Under the pieces are notes generated by a model. That model ran no database searches. It was not told where the DNA came from and saw nothing but the letters and a program-made list of their open reading frames with translations. A DNA stretch of 64,000 nt from Bog-473 sp035552395 (GTDB lineage: Bacteria; Actinomycetota; Acidimicrobiia; Acidimicrobiales; RAAP-2). Location of the stretch: contig DASZLL010000029.1 of assembly GCA_035552395.1 (NCBI GenBank), positions 1-64,000 on the forward strand, given 5' to 3'. Of this stretch, positions 15,742 to 23,488 are shown in pieces. How positions within the stretch are numbered: the stretch's first letter is position 1; each line of letters starts with the position of its first letter. Both the position numbers and the translations under genes were made by a program.

Positions 15742-16574
15742 TGGCCGGACCCGGAGCGGGGGGCATCGCCGGCTGGTCCATCCTCGTCACGGGCGGAGGG
15801 AGCGGCATCGGGCTGGCGGCGGCCGAGCGGCTCGCCGCCGACGGCGCGCACGTGACCATCTGTGGTCGCACGGAACAGACGCTCGCCGACGCCACCGCCT
15901 GCATCGCCTCGGTGGCCCGCGACGGCGCGTCCGCGCGCTACGTCGTGGCCGACGTGACGGTCGAGGAGCAGTTGAAGGCCGCTGTGGCGGCGACGTGTGA
16001 GGCGACTGGTCGCATCGACGGGATGTTTGCGTGCGCGGGCGGGTCCCTCCACCTCGGGTCGGTGCTCAGCGCGGACGCGGCCGCGGTCCGGGCGACCATC
16101 GACCTCAACCTGATGGGTTCGGTCATCTGCGTGAAGCAGGGGGCGCTCGCCATGCAGACCCAGGAGATGGATGCGGCGCGGGGCGGGCGCGGCGCCATCG
16201 TGCTCATGTCCTCGGGCGCGGGACGGTTCCCGCACCCGCACCTGTGGGCGTACGGGGTGTCGAAGGCCGGCATCTGCTTCCTGGCCGAGACGGCCGGCGA
16301 GGAGTTGGGTCCTCTCGGCATTCGGGTCAACGCGGTGGCCCCGGGGATCATCGACGACGAGCTGATGTCGTTCATCACGGGCGGAGGGCCGCTGCTCGAC
16401 GACTACCTGGCCCAGATGCCGCTCGGTCGCGTCGGCACCGTCGAGGACGTCGCCTCGGCCGTCCGCTACCTCATCGGCCCTGAGTCCTCCTTCGTCACGG
16501 GCGAAACGCTGGGCGTTGACGGAGGGCATCACCTGCGCCGGGGAGCCGATTACTCGCTGCTCTTCGGGGCCTGA
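15741..16574 (+). CDS. short-chain dehydrogenase/reductase (SDR)
   Basis: A 277-residue NAD(P)-dependent oxidoreductase with the cofactor motif VTGGGSGIGLAAAERL near residue 17, the NNAG-equivalent MFACAGGSL, a serine in VLMSSGAGRF and the catalytic AYGVSKAG (YxxxK). The motif NNAG is changed to ACAG. CGRTEQTL after the second strand suggests preference for NADP. It starts on the last base of the P450 stop codon (TGATGG), so the pair is translationally coupled and likely oxidises an alcohol made by the P450. Confidence 0.93.
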   Translation: MAGPGAGGIAGWSILVTGGGSGIGLAAAERLAADGAHVTICGRTEQTLADATACIASVARDGASARYVVADVTVEEQLKAAVAATCEATGRIDGMFACAGGSLHLGSVLSADAAAVRATIDLNLMGSVICVKQGALAMQTQEMDAARGGRGAIVLMSSGAGRFPHPHLWAYGVSKAGICFLAETAGEELGPLGIRVNAVAPGIIDDELMSFITGGGPLLDDYLAQMPLGRVGTVEDVASAVRYLIGPESSFVTGETLGVDGGHHLRRGADYSLLFGA

Positions 16575-16730
16575 ATCGGGGGGCTCGGACCCAAGCCGGC
16601 GCGGCGCGTTGACCACCTGCGCCGCCTCACGCTCTCGTCTCCGCCGAGAACCCGGTTCCTCTCTTTTGCCTGCATATGCGGCGAGGGGACCCTCACGTCT
16701 GGGTGCATACGCGCCACCCCCTGACGAGAC

Positions 16731-16762
16731 TTGCCCGTCTTATCCGAAATGGTTACCGTTAC
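16731..16762 (+). promoter_or_regulatory. znuA promoter with a candidate Zur operator
   Basis: TTGCCC (16731-16736) and TACCGT (16754-16759) are 17 nt apart, a plausible sigma-70 promoter. Overlapping the -10 box is a 17-bp imperfect palindrome at 16746-16762, with arms G-n-AA-n-GGT and ACC-n-TT-n-C around a central T (6 of 8 positions symmetric). A Fur-family repressor bound there would block transcription. The regulator encoded at 19384-19797 is the obvious candidate. Confidence 0.45.
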
Positions 16763-17702
16763 GGTTGTGGAGACAACGCACCCGCACCCCATCGCCCGCA
16801 TCGCCCTGGGCGCCCTCGCCCTCGCCATCGCCTTGGCGCTCGAGGCCGCCGCCGTGTCGCCCACCGCCGTCGCCAGCGCACAGAGCTCGCCCGTCCAGGT
16901 CGTCGCGGCGGAGAACTTCTGGGGCAACATCGCCGCGCAGATCGGAGGGCACGACGCGCAGGTCACCTCTCTCATCACGAGCCCGACGGCGGATCCGCAC
17001 CTCTTCGAGACCAATGCGCACGACGCCGCACTGTTAGCCCAGGCGCAGGTCGTCATCGAGAACGGCGCCGGGTACGACACGTGGATGGGTTCCTTGCTCA
17101 GTGCGGACGCCGGCCACCCGCGCATGGTGAACGTGGCTTCGGTGCTCCACGTCACGGGCAGCGATCCGAATCCACACCTCTGGTACAACATCCCTCGCGT
17201 CCCGGCCGTGGCCGCCGCCATCGCAGCGGCCTTCACCAAGGCGGCACCCCACGACGCGTCGACGTTCGCCAAGAACCTGGCCACGTTCGATTCGTCGCTG
17301 AAGCCGCTCGAGGCGATCCTGACCACGATCAAGCAGCACTTCCACAACGTCGCTGTGGCGTATACCGAGCGCGTCCCCGGCTATCTCCTGGCCGCAGCCG
17401 ACCTGGACGTCAAGACACCTCCCGGTTTTGCTCGAGCGGTCGAGGATGGCACCGATCCGGGCGCGGCGGACACCGTGGCCATGCGCGAGCTCCTGACGAA
17501 CCACGACATCAACGTCCTCCTGTACAACGTGCAGACGGTGACGCCGGTCACCACCCAGATGCGCACCCTGGCCAAGCGGCACGACATCCCGGTCGTCGGC
17601 GTGTCCGAGACGATGCCGGCCGCGTCGGCGACCTATCAGCAATGGCAGGCGACGCAGTTGACCAACCTCCTCCACGCGCTCCAAGAGAGCCGGAGCCCGT
17701 AG
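16749..17702 (+). CDS. znuA: zinc/manganese ABC transporter substrate-binding protein (ZnuA/TroA type)
   Basis: Captures a divalent metal, probably zinc, outside the cell and delivers it to the membrane permease. After an N-terminal signal segment (IARIALGALALAIALALEAA) the mature protein shows VVAAENFWGNIAAQIGG, SPTADPHLFET (first His ligand), NPHLWYNIPRV (second His), and the C-lobe DINVLLYNVQTVTPVTTQM, as in cluster A-1 binding proteins. The short His loop of many ZnuA proteins is missing. The start is uncertain: ATG 16749 is used here, but GTG 16767 lies 7 nt after the -10 box TACCGT and would give a leaderless mRNA. First gene of a four-gene zinc operon. Confidence 0.92.
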   Translation: MVTVTVVETTHPHPIARIALGALALAIALALEAAAVSPTAVASAQSSPVQVVAAENFWGNIAAQIGGHDAQVTSLITSPTADPHLFETNAHDAALLAQAQVVIENGAGYDTWMGSLLSADAGHPRMVNVASVLHVTGSDPNPHLWYNIPRVPAVAAAIAAAFTKAAPHDASTFAKNLATFDSSLKPLEAILTTIKQHFHNVAVAYTERVPGYLLAAADLDVKTPPGFARAVEDGTDPGAADTVAMRELLTNHDINVLLYNVQTVTPVTTQMRTLAKRHDIPVVGVSETMPAASATYQQWQATQLTNLLHALQESRSP

Positions 17703-17706
17703 CCGC

Positions 17707-18522
17707 ATGGCAGGTCCGCGCGTCGAGCTGGAACACGCCACCGCCCGCTTCGGCCACCGGACCCTGTGGTCCGACTTGAACCTCGCAGTTGCCGAGGGCG
17801 AATTCCTCGCCGTGCTCGGGCCGAATGGAACTGGGAAGACCACGCTGCTCAAGGTCTTGCTCGGTCTCGTCCCCCTTTCGGCGGGGGTGGTCCGCGTCAA
17901 CGGCCTGCCGCCCGCGCGTGGCAATCCGGATCTGGGGTACATCCCTCAGCAACAGGCTTTCGACCGCGGTCTTCCGATCCGGGGCCGCGACCTGGTTCGT
18001 TTCGGGATGGACGGCCATCACTGGGGCATTCCCCTGCATCGCCGAGCCGCTCGCCGTCGGGTTGACGCCGCGCTCGAGGCCGTCGGCGCCTCCGCCTACG
18101 CCGACGCACCCGTCGGGCTGTTGTCAGGTGGCGAGCAACAACGGCTCCGGATTGCCCAAGCGCTCCTCGGCGACCCCAAGGTGTTGCTCTGTGACGAGCC
18201 ACTCCTGGCGCTCGACCTGGCCAGTCAGCGCGCCGTTACCCGTCTCCTTGACGACCGCCGACGTGACACCGGCACACCCGTGCTGTTCGTGACCCACGAG
18301 ATCAACCCGGTGCTGCCTTACGTCGATCGCATCCTGTACCTGGTGCGAGGCCGCTGGGCCATCGGGACCCCCGCTGAGATCCTGACCAGCGAGCGCCTGA
18401 GCGCTCTGTACGGGATCGACGTCGATGTCGTAAAGGTGCGCGACCGCTACCTGGTTGTCAGCGCCGAGGATGAGATGCCAACCGAACCTGGTGCCCACGC
18501 GCACCACGACCATCCGCACTGA
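17707..18522 (+). CDS. znuC: metal ABC transporter ATP-binding protein (ZnuC type)
   Basis: Powers the metal importer. The 271-residue ATPase has Walker A VLGPNGTGKTTLLK, the Q-loop near GYIPQQQAFDRG, the signature LLSGGEQQRLRIAQ, Walker B KVLLCDEPLLALD and the switch His in FVTHEINPV. The C-terminus ends in a His-rich tail (AHAHHDHPH), which may bind zinc and sense or buffer it. It lies 4 nt after znuA and 5 nt before the permease gene. Typical length for ZnuC. Confidence 0.94.
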   Translation: MAGPRVELEHATARFGHRTLWSDLNLAVAEGEFLAVLGPNGTGKTTLLKVLLGLVPLSAGVVRVNGLPPARGNPDLGYIPQQQAFDRGLPIRGRDLVRFGMDGHHWGIPLHRRAARRRVDAALEAVGASAYADAPVGLLSGGEQQRLRIAQALLGDPKVLLCDEPLLALDLASQRAVTRLLDDRRRDTGTPVLFVTHEINPVLPYVDRILYLVRGRWAIGTPAEILTSERLSALYGIDVDVVKVRDRYLVVSAEDEMPTEPGAHAHHDHPH

Positions 18523-18527
18523 CCAGC

Positions 18528-19391
18528 ATGGGCATCGGCTTCTATCTCCAATTTCCGTTCGCGCAGCATTCTCTCGAAGCGGCCTTTCTGGTTGCGTTGA
18601 GTTGCGGAATGATCGGCCCGTTCGTGATCACCCGCACGATGGCCTTCGCCGTTCACGGGGCGAGCGAGCTGGCCTTCACGGGCGCCGTCGCCGGACTGCT
18701 CGTGGCCGACAATCCCCTCGCCGGCGCGCTCGTCGGCGCAGTCGTGGTGGCGGGCCTGATCGGATTACTCGGCCAGCGCTCGTCGGAGCGCGACTCGACG
18801 ATCGGCGTGATCCTGGCCGCCGGCCTCGGGCTCGGCGTGTTCTTGCTCGGCTACTACCACGGTTATGCCAGTGAGGCGCTGAATATCCTCTTCGGCAACA
18901 TCTTCGGCGTGAGCACCAGCCAGATCATCCTGCTCGGGGTCATCGCCGTCGCCGTGGTCGTGGTCCTGACGGTTCTCTGGCGGCCTCTGCTGTTTGCGTC
19001 GGTCGACCCCGACGTCGCGCGTGCCCGCGGCGTGCACACCGGCGTCCTTGGCATCGTGTTTCTGTTCGTGCTGGCGATCACCGTCACGCTGGCGGCGCAG
19101 GTCGTCGGGACGCTCCTGGTGCTCAGCCTGGCCATCACCCCGGCGGCGGCGGCACAGCGACTGAGCGCCAGCCCGGTTCTGGTCACTTTGTACTCCATCG
19201 TCATGGCGGTGATCGCGGCCGACGGCGGCCTGCTCCTCAGTTTCCAATTCGCCAGCGTCAAACCGAGCGTACTGATCGTGGCCATCAGCTTCGCCTTCTA
19301 CCTGTTGGCGCGAGTCCTCGGTCCCGCGCTGGCCGCGGGGCGACGGAACAGAGCCGCCGTCCCTCAGCTGGCAGAGTTGACCCATGAGTGA
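18528..19391 (+). CDS. znuB: metal ABC transporter permease (ZnuB type)
   Basis: A 287-residue membrane protein with about eight hydrophobic segments of the ABC-3 family: FLVALSCGMIGPFVITRTMA, AGLLVADNPLAGALVGAVVV, IGVILAAGLGLGVFLLG, IILLGVIAVAVVVVLTVLW and VVGTLLVLSLAITPAAAAQR. It forms the transmembrane channel with the ZnuC ATPase. Its 3' end overlaps the start of the Fur-family regulator by 8 nt. Confidence 0.93.
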   Translation: MGIGFYLQFPFAQHSLEAAFLVALSCGMIGPFVITRTMAFAVHGASELAFTGAVAGLLVADNPLAGALVGAVVVAGLIGLLGQRSSERDSTIGVILAAGLGLGVFLLGYYHGYASEALNILFGNIFGVSTSQIILLGVIAVAVVVVLTVLWRPLLFASVDPDVARARGVHTGVLGIVFLFVLAITVTLAAQVVGTLLVLSLAITPAAAAQRLSASPVLVTLYSIVMAVIAADGGLLLSFQFASVKPSVLIVAISFAFYLLARVLGPALAAGRRNRAAVPQLAELTHE

Positions 19392-19797
19392 GCGCTCGGA
19401 GCAGTTGGTTCGACCCAGCCGCCAAACGCGGCAGGGCCAAGCAGTGCTCAATGTCGTGCTCGGATCGGAGAACTTCCGGAGCGCGCAGGACATCCACGCC
19501 GAGCTGCGAGCGGCAGGTGAGACCGTCGGCCTGACCACGGTGTATCGGCACCTTGCGCTGCTCACCGAGGAGGGTCGGCTCGATGCGCTGCAAACGGCGG
19601 ACGGCGAGCTGGTGTACCGACGCTGCCACAGTGAACAGCACCACCATCACGTGGTGTGCCGGCGATGCGGCCGAGGGTCCGAGGTGGAGCTCCCGGACTT
19701 GGAGAGCTGGGCCGAGTCCACGGCGTCCGATCTCGGGTACACCGACGTCACCCACACGGTCGAGATCTTCGGCGTGTGCGCCGACTGCCGCGCCTGA
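19384..19797 (+). CDS. zur: Fur-family zinc-responsive regulator (Zur)
   Basis: A 137-residue repressor. The N-terminal winged helix includes FRSAQDIHAELRAAGETVGL followed by TTVYRHLALLTEEGRLDAL. The metal-binding region has HSEQHHHHVVCRRCG and a C-terminal VCADC, two CxxC pairs that hold the structural zinc, plus His residues for the sensing site. Being the fourth gene of the zinc importer operon, it is most likely Zur rather than Fur, and would repress its own operon when zinc is plentiful. It ends 3 nt before the convergent MaoC gene, leaving no room for a terminator. Confidence 0.93.
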   Translation: MSERSEQLVRPSRQTRQGQAVLNVVLGSENFRSAQDIHAELRAAGETVGLTTVYRHLALLTEEGRLDALQTADGELVYRRCHSEQHHHHVVCRRCGRGSEVELPDLESWAESTASDLGYTDVTHTVEIFGVCADCRA

Positions 19798-19800
19798 CGA

Positions 19801-20685
19801 TCAGGCCAGCTGGAAGAGCCCGGCGTCGATCACCGTCTCGCCGCGCTGCGTCTCGGTGCGGAACCGGTACGAACCCATGGACTGGTCGCCGATGTCCCAG
19901 ACCGAGATGGTGAGCGTGTCGCCCGGCATGGTCGGCTTCGAGAAACGCGCTCGCATGGCGCCGAAGCGCGCCGGGTCCGATCCACAGACCGAGTGCAACA
20001 GCGCGCGCCCAGTGAACCCGTAGGTGCAGAGCCCGTGGAGGATCGGCCGGTCGAAGCCGGCCCGCTTGGCAAAGGTGGGGTCGGAGTGCAGAGGGTTGCG
20101 GTCGCCGCTCAGCCGGTACAGCAACGCCTGGTCGGAACGCGTCGCGTACGTCACCACCTCATCCGGCTCGCGCGTCGGCAGCGACTCGGCGGCCAGCGCG
20201 CTCTCCTCATCGCCCTCGGGGTTGCGCGGCCCGCCGAATCCGCCTTCCCCTCGGATGAACAGCGCGGTACGGGTGCTGAACGCGAGCTCGCCCGACTCCG
20301 CGTGGCGCGCTTCGCCCTCGAGCACGACGAGACCGGCCGATCCCTTGTCGTACATTCCCGCCACCTTCGAGGTCACCGAGACGGTGCCCTCGGGTGGGAT
20401 CTCCCCGTGCAACCGAATTCCTTGCTCGCCGTGCACAAGCATCGCCGGATCGAAGTCGCCGATGGAGCTCCGGGCGCCCCCGCCCTGCCCGACGATCGTG
20501 GTGAAGGACGGAAGGACGCGTTGGGTGATGCCCTCGGAGTTCTCCGTCGTGAAGTCCAGCTCGAACCCGGTCGGGTCGAGGCTGCCCGCCCCCACGCCCA
20601 AGGCGTAGAGCAGAGCGTCCTTACTGGTCCAGGACCGCTCGGCCGGCTCCGAGATCGAGCCCACTGCTTCGGGATTCAGCGCCAT
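19801..20685 (-). CDS. MaoC-like (R)-specific enoyl-CoA hydratase, double hot-dog
   Basis: A 294-residue protein of the 2-enoyl-CoA hydratase type. The N-terminal hot-dog half (DALLYALGVGAGSLD, FELDFTTENSEG) lacks catalytic residues; the C-terminal half has the hydratase-2 motif YRLSGDRNPLHSDPTFAKRA with the catalytic Asp/His and the downstream DRPILHGLCTYGFTGRALL. It would hydrate trans-2-enoyl-CoA to (R)-3-hydroxyacyl-CoA in fatty acid or sterol side-chain breakdown. ATG 20685 is preferred to GTG 20691 because GAGG lies 7 nt before it. Divergent from a MerR regulator with a palindrome in the shared intergenic region. Confidence 0.92.
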   Translation of the reverse strand: MALNPEAVGSISEPAERSWTSKDALLYALGVGAGSLDPTGFELDFTTENSEGITQRVLPSFTTIVGQGGGARSSIGDFDPAMLVHGEQGIRLHGEIPPEGTVSVTSKVAGMYDKGSAGLVVLEGEARHAESGELAFSTRTALFIRGEGGFGGPRNPEGDEESALAAESLPTREPDEVVTYATRSDQALLYRLSGDRNPLHSDPTFAKRAGFDRPILHGLCTYGFTGRALLHSVCGSDPARFGAMRARFSKPTMPGDTLTISVWDIGDQSMGSYRFRTETQRGETVIDAGLFQLA

Positions 20686-20722
20686 CTCCACACCTCGCTT
20701 CTCGTCACGATATTGACGGTGC

Positions 20723-20750
20723 TTGATGTTACATAGTTACGTGTCATACT
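20723..20750 (+). promoter_or_regulatory. merR promoter with a 22-bp imperfect palindrome
   Basis: TTGATG (20723-20728) and CATACT (20745-20750) with a 16-nt spacer form the promoter; the GTG start at 20757 is 7 nt after the -10, so the message is leaderless. The palindrome at 20726-20747, ATG-nn-AC-n-TA / TA-n-GT-nn-CAT, lies between and over the boxes. The region is AT-rich compared with its surroundings. It probably binds the MerR-like product and could also control the divergent MaoC gene. Confidence 0.5.
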
Positions 20751-20756
20751 TGTCAA

Positions 20757-21185
20757 GTGCCCCCGACCAACACCGGCGTACAGACGATCGACCAGCTGGC
20801 GGCCGCAGCCGGTACCACGAGCCGGCGTGTGCGTTCGCTGCAGACCATGGGGCTACTGCCCCATCCCGAATTGCGCGGCCGCACCGGCCGGTACGGACCC
20901 TTCCACCTGGAGCGGCTGCGCGCCATCCTTCGACTCCAGGACCGGGGGTTCTCCCTCGAGTCCCTCGGCGTCCTCTTTGCCGCTCGCGATGCAGGGCGGT
21001 CGCTCGCCTGGGTGCTCGGCCTCGACGAGCCGGCCATGACGTCGACGCCGGTCGAGCCGTCCATCGACACCGCTGAGCTGTACGGCTTCGCCGACCTCGA
21101 GCCGGCCCGCGCGTCGCGGCGGGCGCGACGGCCGTTGCTTTCCCTCGTCCCGACGACCATGTGGGACGAGAGCGAAGCGTCCTGA
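20757..21185 (+). CDS. MerR-family transcriptional regulator
   Basis: A 142-residue regulator. The N-terminal MerR winged helix reads TIDQLAAAAGTTSRRVRSLQ, then MGLLPHPELRGRTGRYGPFH and ERLRAILRLQDRGFSLESLG. The C-terminal half is short, Arg/Ala/Pro-rich and has no cysteine, so metal sensing is unlikely; it may sense a small molecule such as an acyl-CoA. Its position opposite a MaoC hydratase suggests control of that gene. The GTG start is leaderless (CATACT 7 nt upstream). Confidence 0.85.
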   Translation: MPPTNTGVQTIDQLAAAAGTTSRRVRSLQTMGLLPHPELRGRTGRYGPFHLERLRAILRLQDRGFSLESLGVLFAARDAGRSLAWVLGLDEPAMTSTPVEPSIDTAELYGFADLEPARASRRARRPLLSLVPTTMWDESEAS

Positions 21186-21250
21186 GCAAGAGCCCGGCCG
21201 CCGAGTCGGTCCCGGCGGCACCGACCCGGCCGCTCGATATGGTCAGGCTC

Positions 21251-22048
21251 GTGCCCGAGAGCGAGGTTCCCCTGCTGCGTTGGGCCGACGCCGGGGACAT
21301 GGGCGCAGAGGTCGCGGTGACGACACGGCACGGCGGCGTGTCCCGGCCGCCGTACGACTCGCTCAACCTCGGCCTGCACGTGGGCGACGACCCCTCCGAC
21401 GTTGCGGCCAACCGCACGCGGGCCGCCGGCGCGTTCGGCGTGGCGCTCGCCCGACTGGTGTTCGCCCGCCAAGTGCACGGTGCCGGCGTCGCGGTCGTAG
21501 GCGGTGACGACGCTGGCCGCGGCACGGCGGAGGAAGACGATGCGGTCGCCGACGCCGACATCCTCGTCACGACGACACCCGGGCTCGCGCTGGTGATCAT
21601 GGTGGCGGACTGCGTGCCCCTCGCCCTGATCGATCCGGAGGCGGGTGTGCTCGCCGTCGTCCACGCCGGATGGCGCGGGACCGCGGCCGGCGTGATCGGC
21701 GCCGCCCTCGACGCCATGGTCGAGTGGGGCGCGGGGCGCGAACGGGTCCGCGCCTGGGTCGGTCCCGCCGTCGCACCGGATCGCTACCAGGTGACCGACG
21801 AGGTGTGGGGCGCGCTCGACGAAGCCGTGGGGGCGGCGACGCTCGACGCCGCGGTGGCGCGACCCGACGGCCCGGGGCACTGGCTCGTCGACCTGGTGGC
21901 GGCGAACCGTCAGCAGCTCGGGCTGGGTGGTATCTCGGCCGGGCACATCACCGAATGCGGCGTCACGACGGCCGACGAGCGGTTCTTCAGCGATCGAGCG
22001 GCCCGGCCGTGCGGCAGGTTCGCCCTGATGGCGCGCCTCGCCGAGTGA
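21251..22048 (+). CDS. pgeF: laccase-domain (YfiH/PgeF) family protein
   Basis: A 265-residue protein of the multicopper-oxidase-like YfiH/PgeF family, now linked to peptidoglycan editing (removal of wrong residues from UDP-MurNAc precursors) or purine nucleoside phosphorylase activity. Motifs: TTRHGGVSRPPYDSLNLGLH, RQVHGAGVAVV, the metal Cys in MVADCVPLALID, VVHAGWRGTAAG and ECGVTTADERFFS with further Cys/His ligands. GTG 21251 lies 7 nt after TATGGT and is preferred; ATG 21239 would overlap the -10 box. In many actinobacteria the family sits near division genes; here it is beside murL-murD2, fitting a role in cell-wall precursors. Confidence 0.9.
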   Translation: MPESEVPLLRWADAGDMGAEVAVTTRHGGVSRPPYDSLNLGLHVGDDPSDVAANRTRAAGAFGVALARLVFARQVHGAGVAVVGGDDAGRGTAEEDDAVADADILVTTTPGLALVIMVADCVPLALIDPEAGVLAVVHAGWRGTAAGVIGAALDAMVEWGAGRERVRAWVGPAVAPDRYQVTDEVWGALDEAVGAATLDAAVARPDGPGHWLVDLVAANRQQLGLGGISAGHITECGVTTADERFFSDRAARPCGRFALMARLAE

Positions 22049-22135
22049 TGCCGGTCCTGGCCACGCCCGGGTGGGCCCGAGCTGCGCCGTAGCATGGGAC
22101 GGCGGCGCAACGGCGCGGCGCCCTCCCATCTCGCC

Positions 22136-23488
22136 ATGTCAGACCACGACCAGTTCCGCTACGACGGAGTCGGCGTCGATCCCGCGTCGGGCGTCGTCAC
22201 CTGCCGCTACTCGACGCGACAGCACGCCTTCACCGAGCGCTACGCGTTCGGCCCGGGGGGCAATTGGGACAATCCGGCCGTGCAAGCCGCCGTGCGCATC
22301 CTCTTCCTGTTGGCGGGCGTCTCCTATTACAAGACCGTGGCTGCGCCCGTCGTCGACCTGGGCGAGCAACCCAGTACCCCCGCCGAGCGCGCCTTCCTCA
22401 CCCGCTACTACGTCGGCGGGCTCGGCGAGTTCGCCCACCGCAACGGGCTGGACCTGCGCGACCTGCGGGTCGTCGGACCAGATGCCGCGCCGGGGGCGGT
22501 CGTTCCGGGCGCGTACGACCCCGAGCCGGGGCGGCCGCTCATCCCCTTCGGTGGCGGCATCGATTCGATCGTGACCGTGGAGGCGCTGGCTCCCGATCAT
22601 CCCGACGCGGCGCTCTTCGTCGTCCACCCGCCGGACGACCGCTTCGCGGCGATCGAGGACGCCGCCGCGATGACCGGGTTGCCGGTCGTCCACGTGGCCC
22701 GCGAGATCGACCCCCTGGTGCGGCGGTCGGACGAGCTCGGCTTCCTGAACGGGCACGTCCCCGTTACGGCCATCATCAGCGCGGCGGCGGTCGTGGCGGC
22801 GACGTTGCAGGGACGCGACGCCGTGGTGCTCTCCAACGAGTGGTCCGCCTCGGTCCCGACGCTGATCGCCGAGGGCGTCGCCATCAACCACCAGTGGTCG
22901 AAGGGGGACGAGTTCGAGCAGACATTCGGCGAGTTCGTGCAGGGCGCGGTGGGGCCGGGGCTCTCGGTGTTCTCGTATCTCCGCCCGCGCACCGAATTGT
23001 GGGTGGCGGAGCGCTTCGCCCGGCTGTCCCGGTACCACCGCGCCTTCCGCAGCTGTAACCGCGCCTTCCATCAGGACCTCGTTCACCGGCTCGACCACTG
23101 GTGCGGCACGTGCGACAAGTGCTGCTTCATCGACCTGATCCTTTCGCCGTTCATGGCCCGCACCGAGCTCGAGGCGATCTTCGGTGGGGTCGAGCCGCTC
23201 GAGAATGCGGCCAACGAGGGTCGCTTCCGGGCTCTCCTGGGGCTCGGCGACGAGGACAGACCCTTCGAGTGCGTCGGGGACATCGAGGAGTGCCGGGCCG
23301 CCGTGCTCTTAGGCGCGGCGCGGGAGGACCGCGCCGGGAGCCGCCACCTCCAAGGCTGGCTTGCCGAGGTCACCCGGGGCACGGCGGCGCCACGTGAAAA
23401 GGGCGTGGCGGCGCTCCTGGTGCCGCGAGCACCGCATCACATTCCGGAGCGCTATGCGCCAACCGACCTCCTGGTCCTCACTCGCTGA
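22136..23488 (+). CDS. murL: UDP-MurNAc-L-Ala-L-Glu epimerase (MurL)
   Basis: A 450-residue protein matching the MurL family, which inverts the terminal L-Glu of UDP-MurNAc-L-Ala-L-Glu to D-Glu, using ATP and Mg2+. Visible features are FLLAGVSYYKTVAAPVVDLG, LGEFAHRNGLDL, a PP-loop-like nucleotide site IPFGGGIDSIVTVEAL (SGGxDS with the first Ser replaced by Gly) and a cysteine cluster HWCGTCDKCCFIDL near the C-terminus that may bind zinc. The neighbour, overlapping by 35 nt, is MurD-like, which is the MurD2-MurL pairing known from Xanthomonas. TAGCAT at 22090-22095 is a possible -10; the ATG at 22136 lacks a clear ribosome site. Assigned from family memory, not a search. Confidence 0.83.
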   Translation: MSDHDQFRYDGVGVDPASGVVTCRYSTRQHAFTERYAFGPGGNWDNPAVQAAVRILFLLAGVSYYKTVAAPVVDLGEQPSTPAERAFLTRYYVGGLGEFAHRNGLDLRDLRVVGPDAAPGAVVPGAYDPEPGRPLIPFGGGIDSIVTVEALAPDHPDAALFVVHPPDDRFAAIEDAAAMTGLPVVHVAREIDPLVRRSDELGFLNGHVPVTAIISAAAVVAATLQGRDAVVLSNEWSASVPTLIAEGVAINHQWSKGDEFEQTFGEFVQGAVGPGLSVFSYLRPRTELWVAERFARLSRYHRAFRSCNRAFHQDLVHRLDHWCGTCDKCCFIDLILSPFMARTELEAIFGGVEPLENAANEGRFRALLGLGDEDRPFECVGDIEECRAAVLLGAAREDRAGSRHLQGWLAEVTRGTAAPREKGVAALLVPRAPHHIPERYAPTDLLVLTR

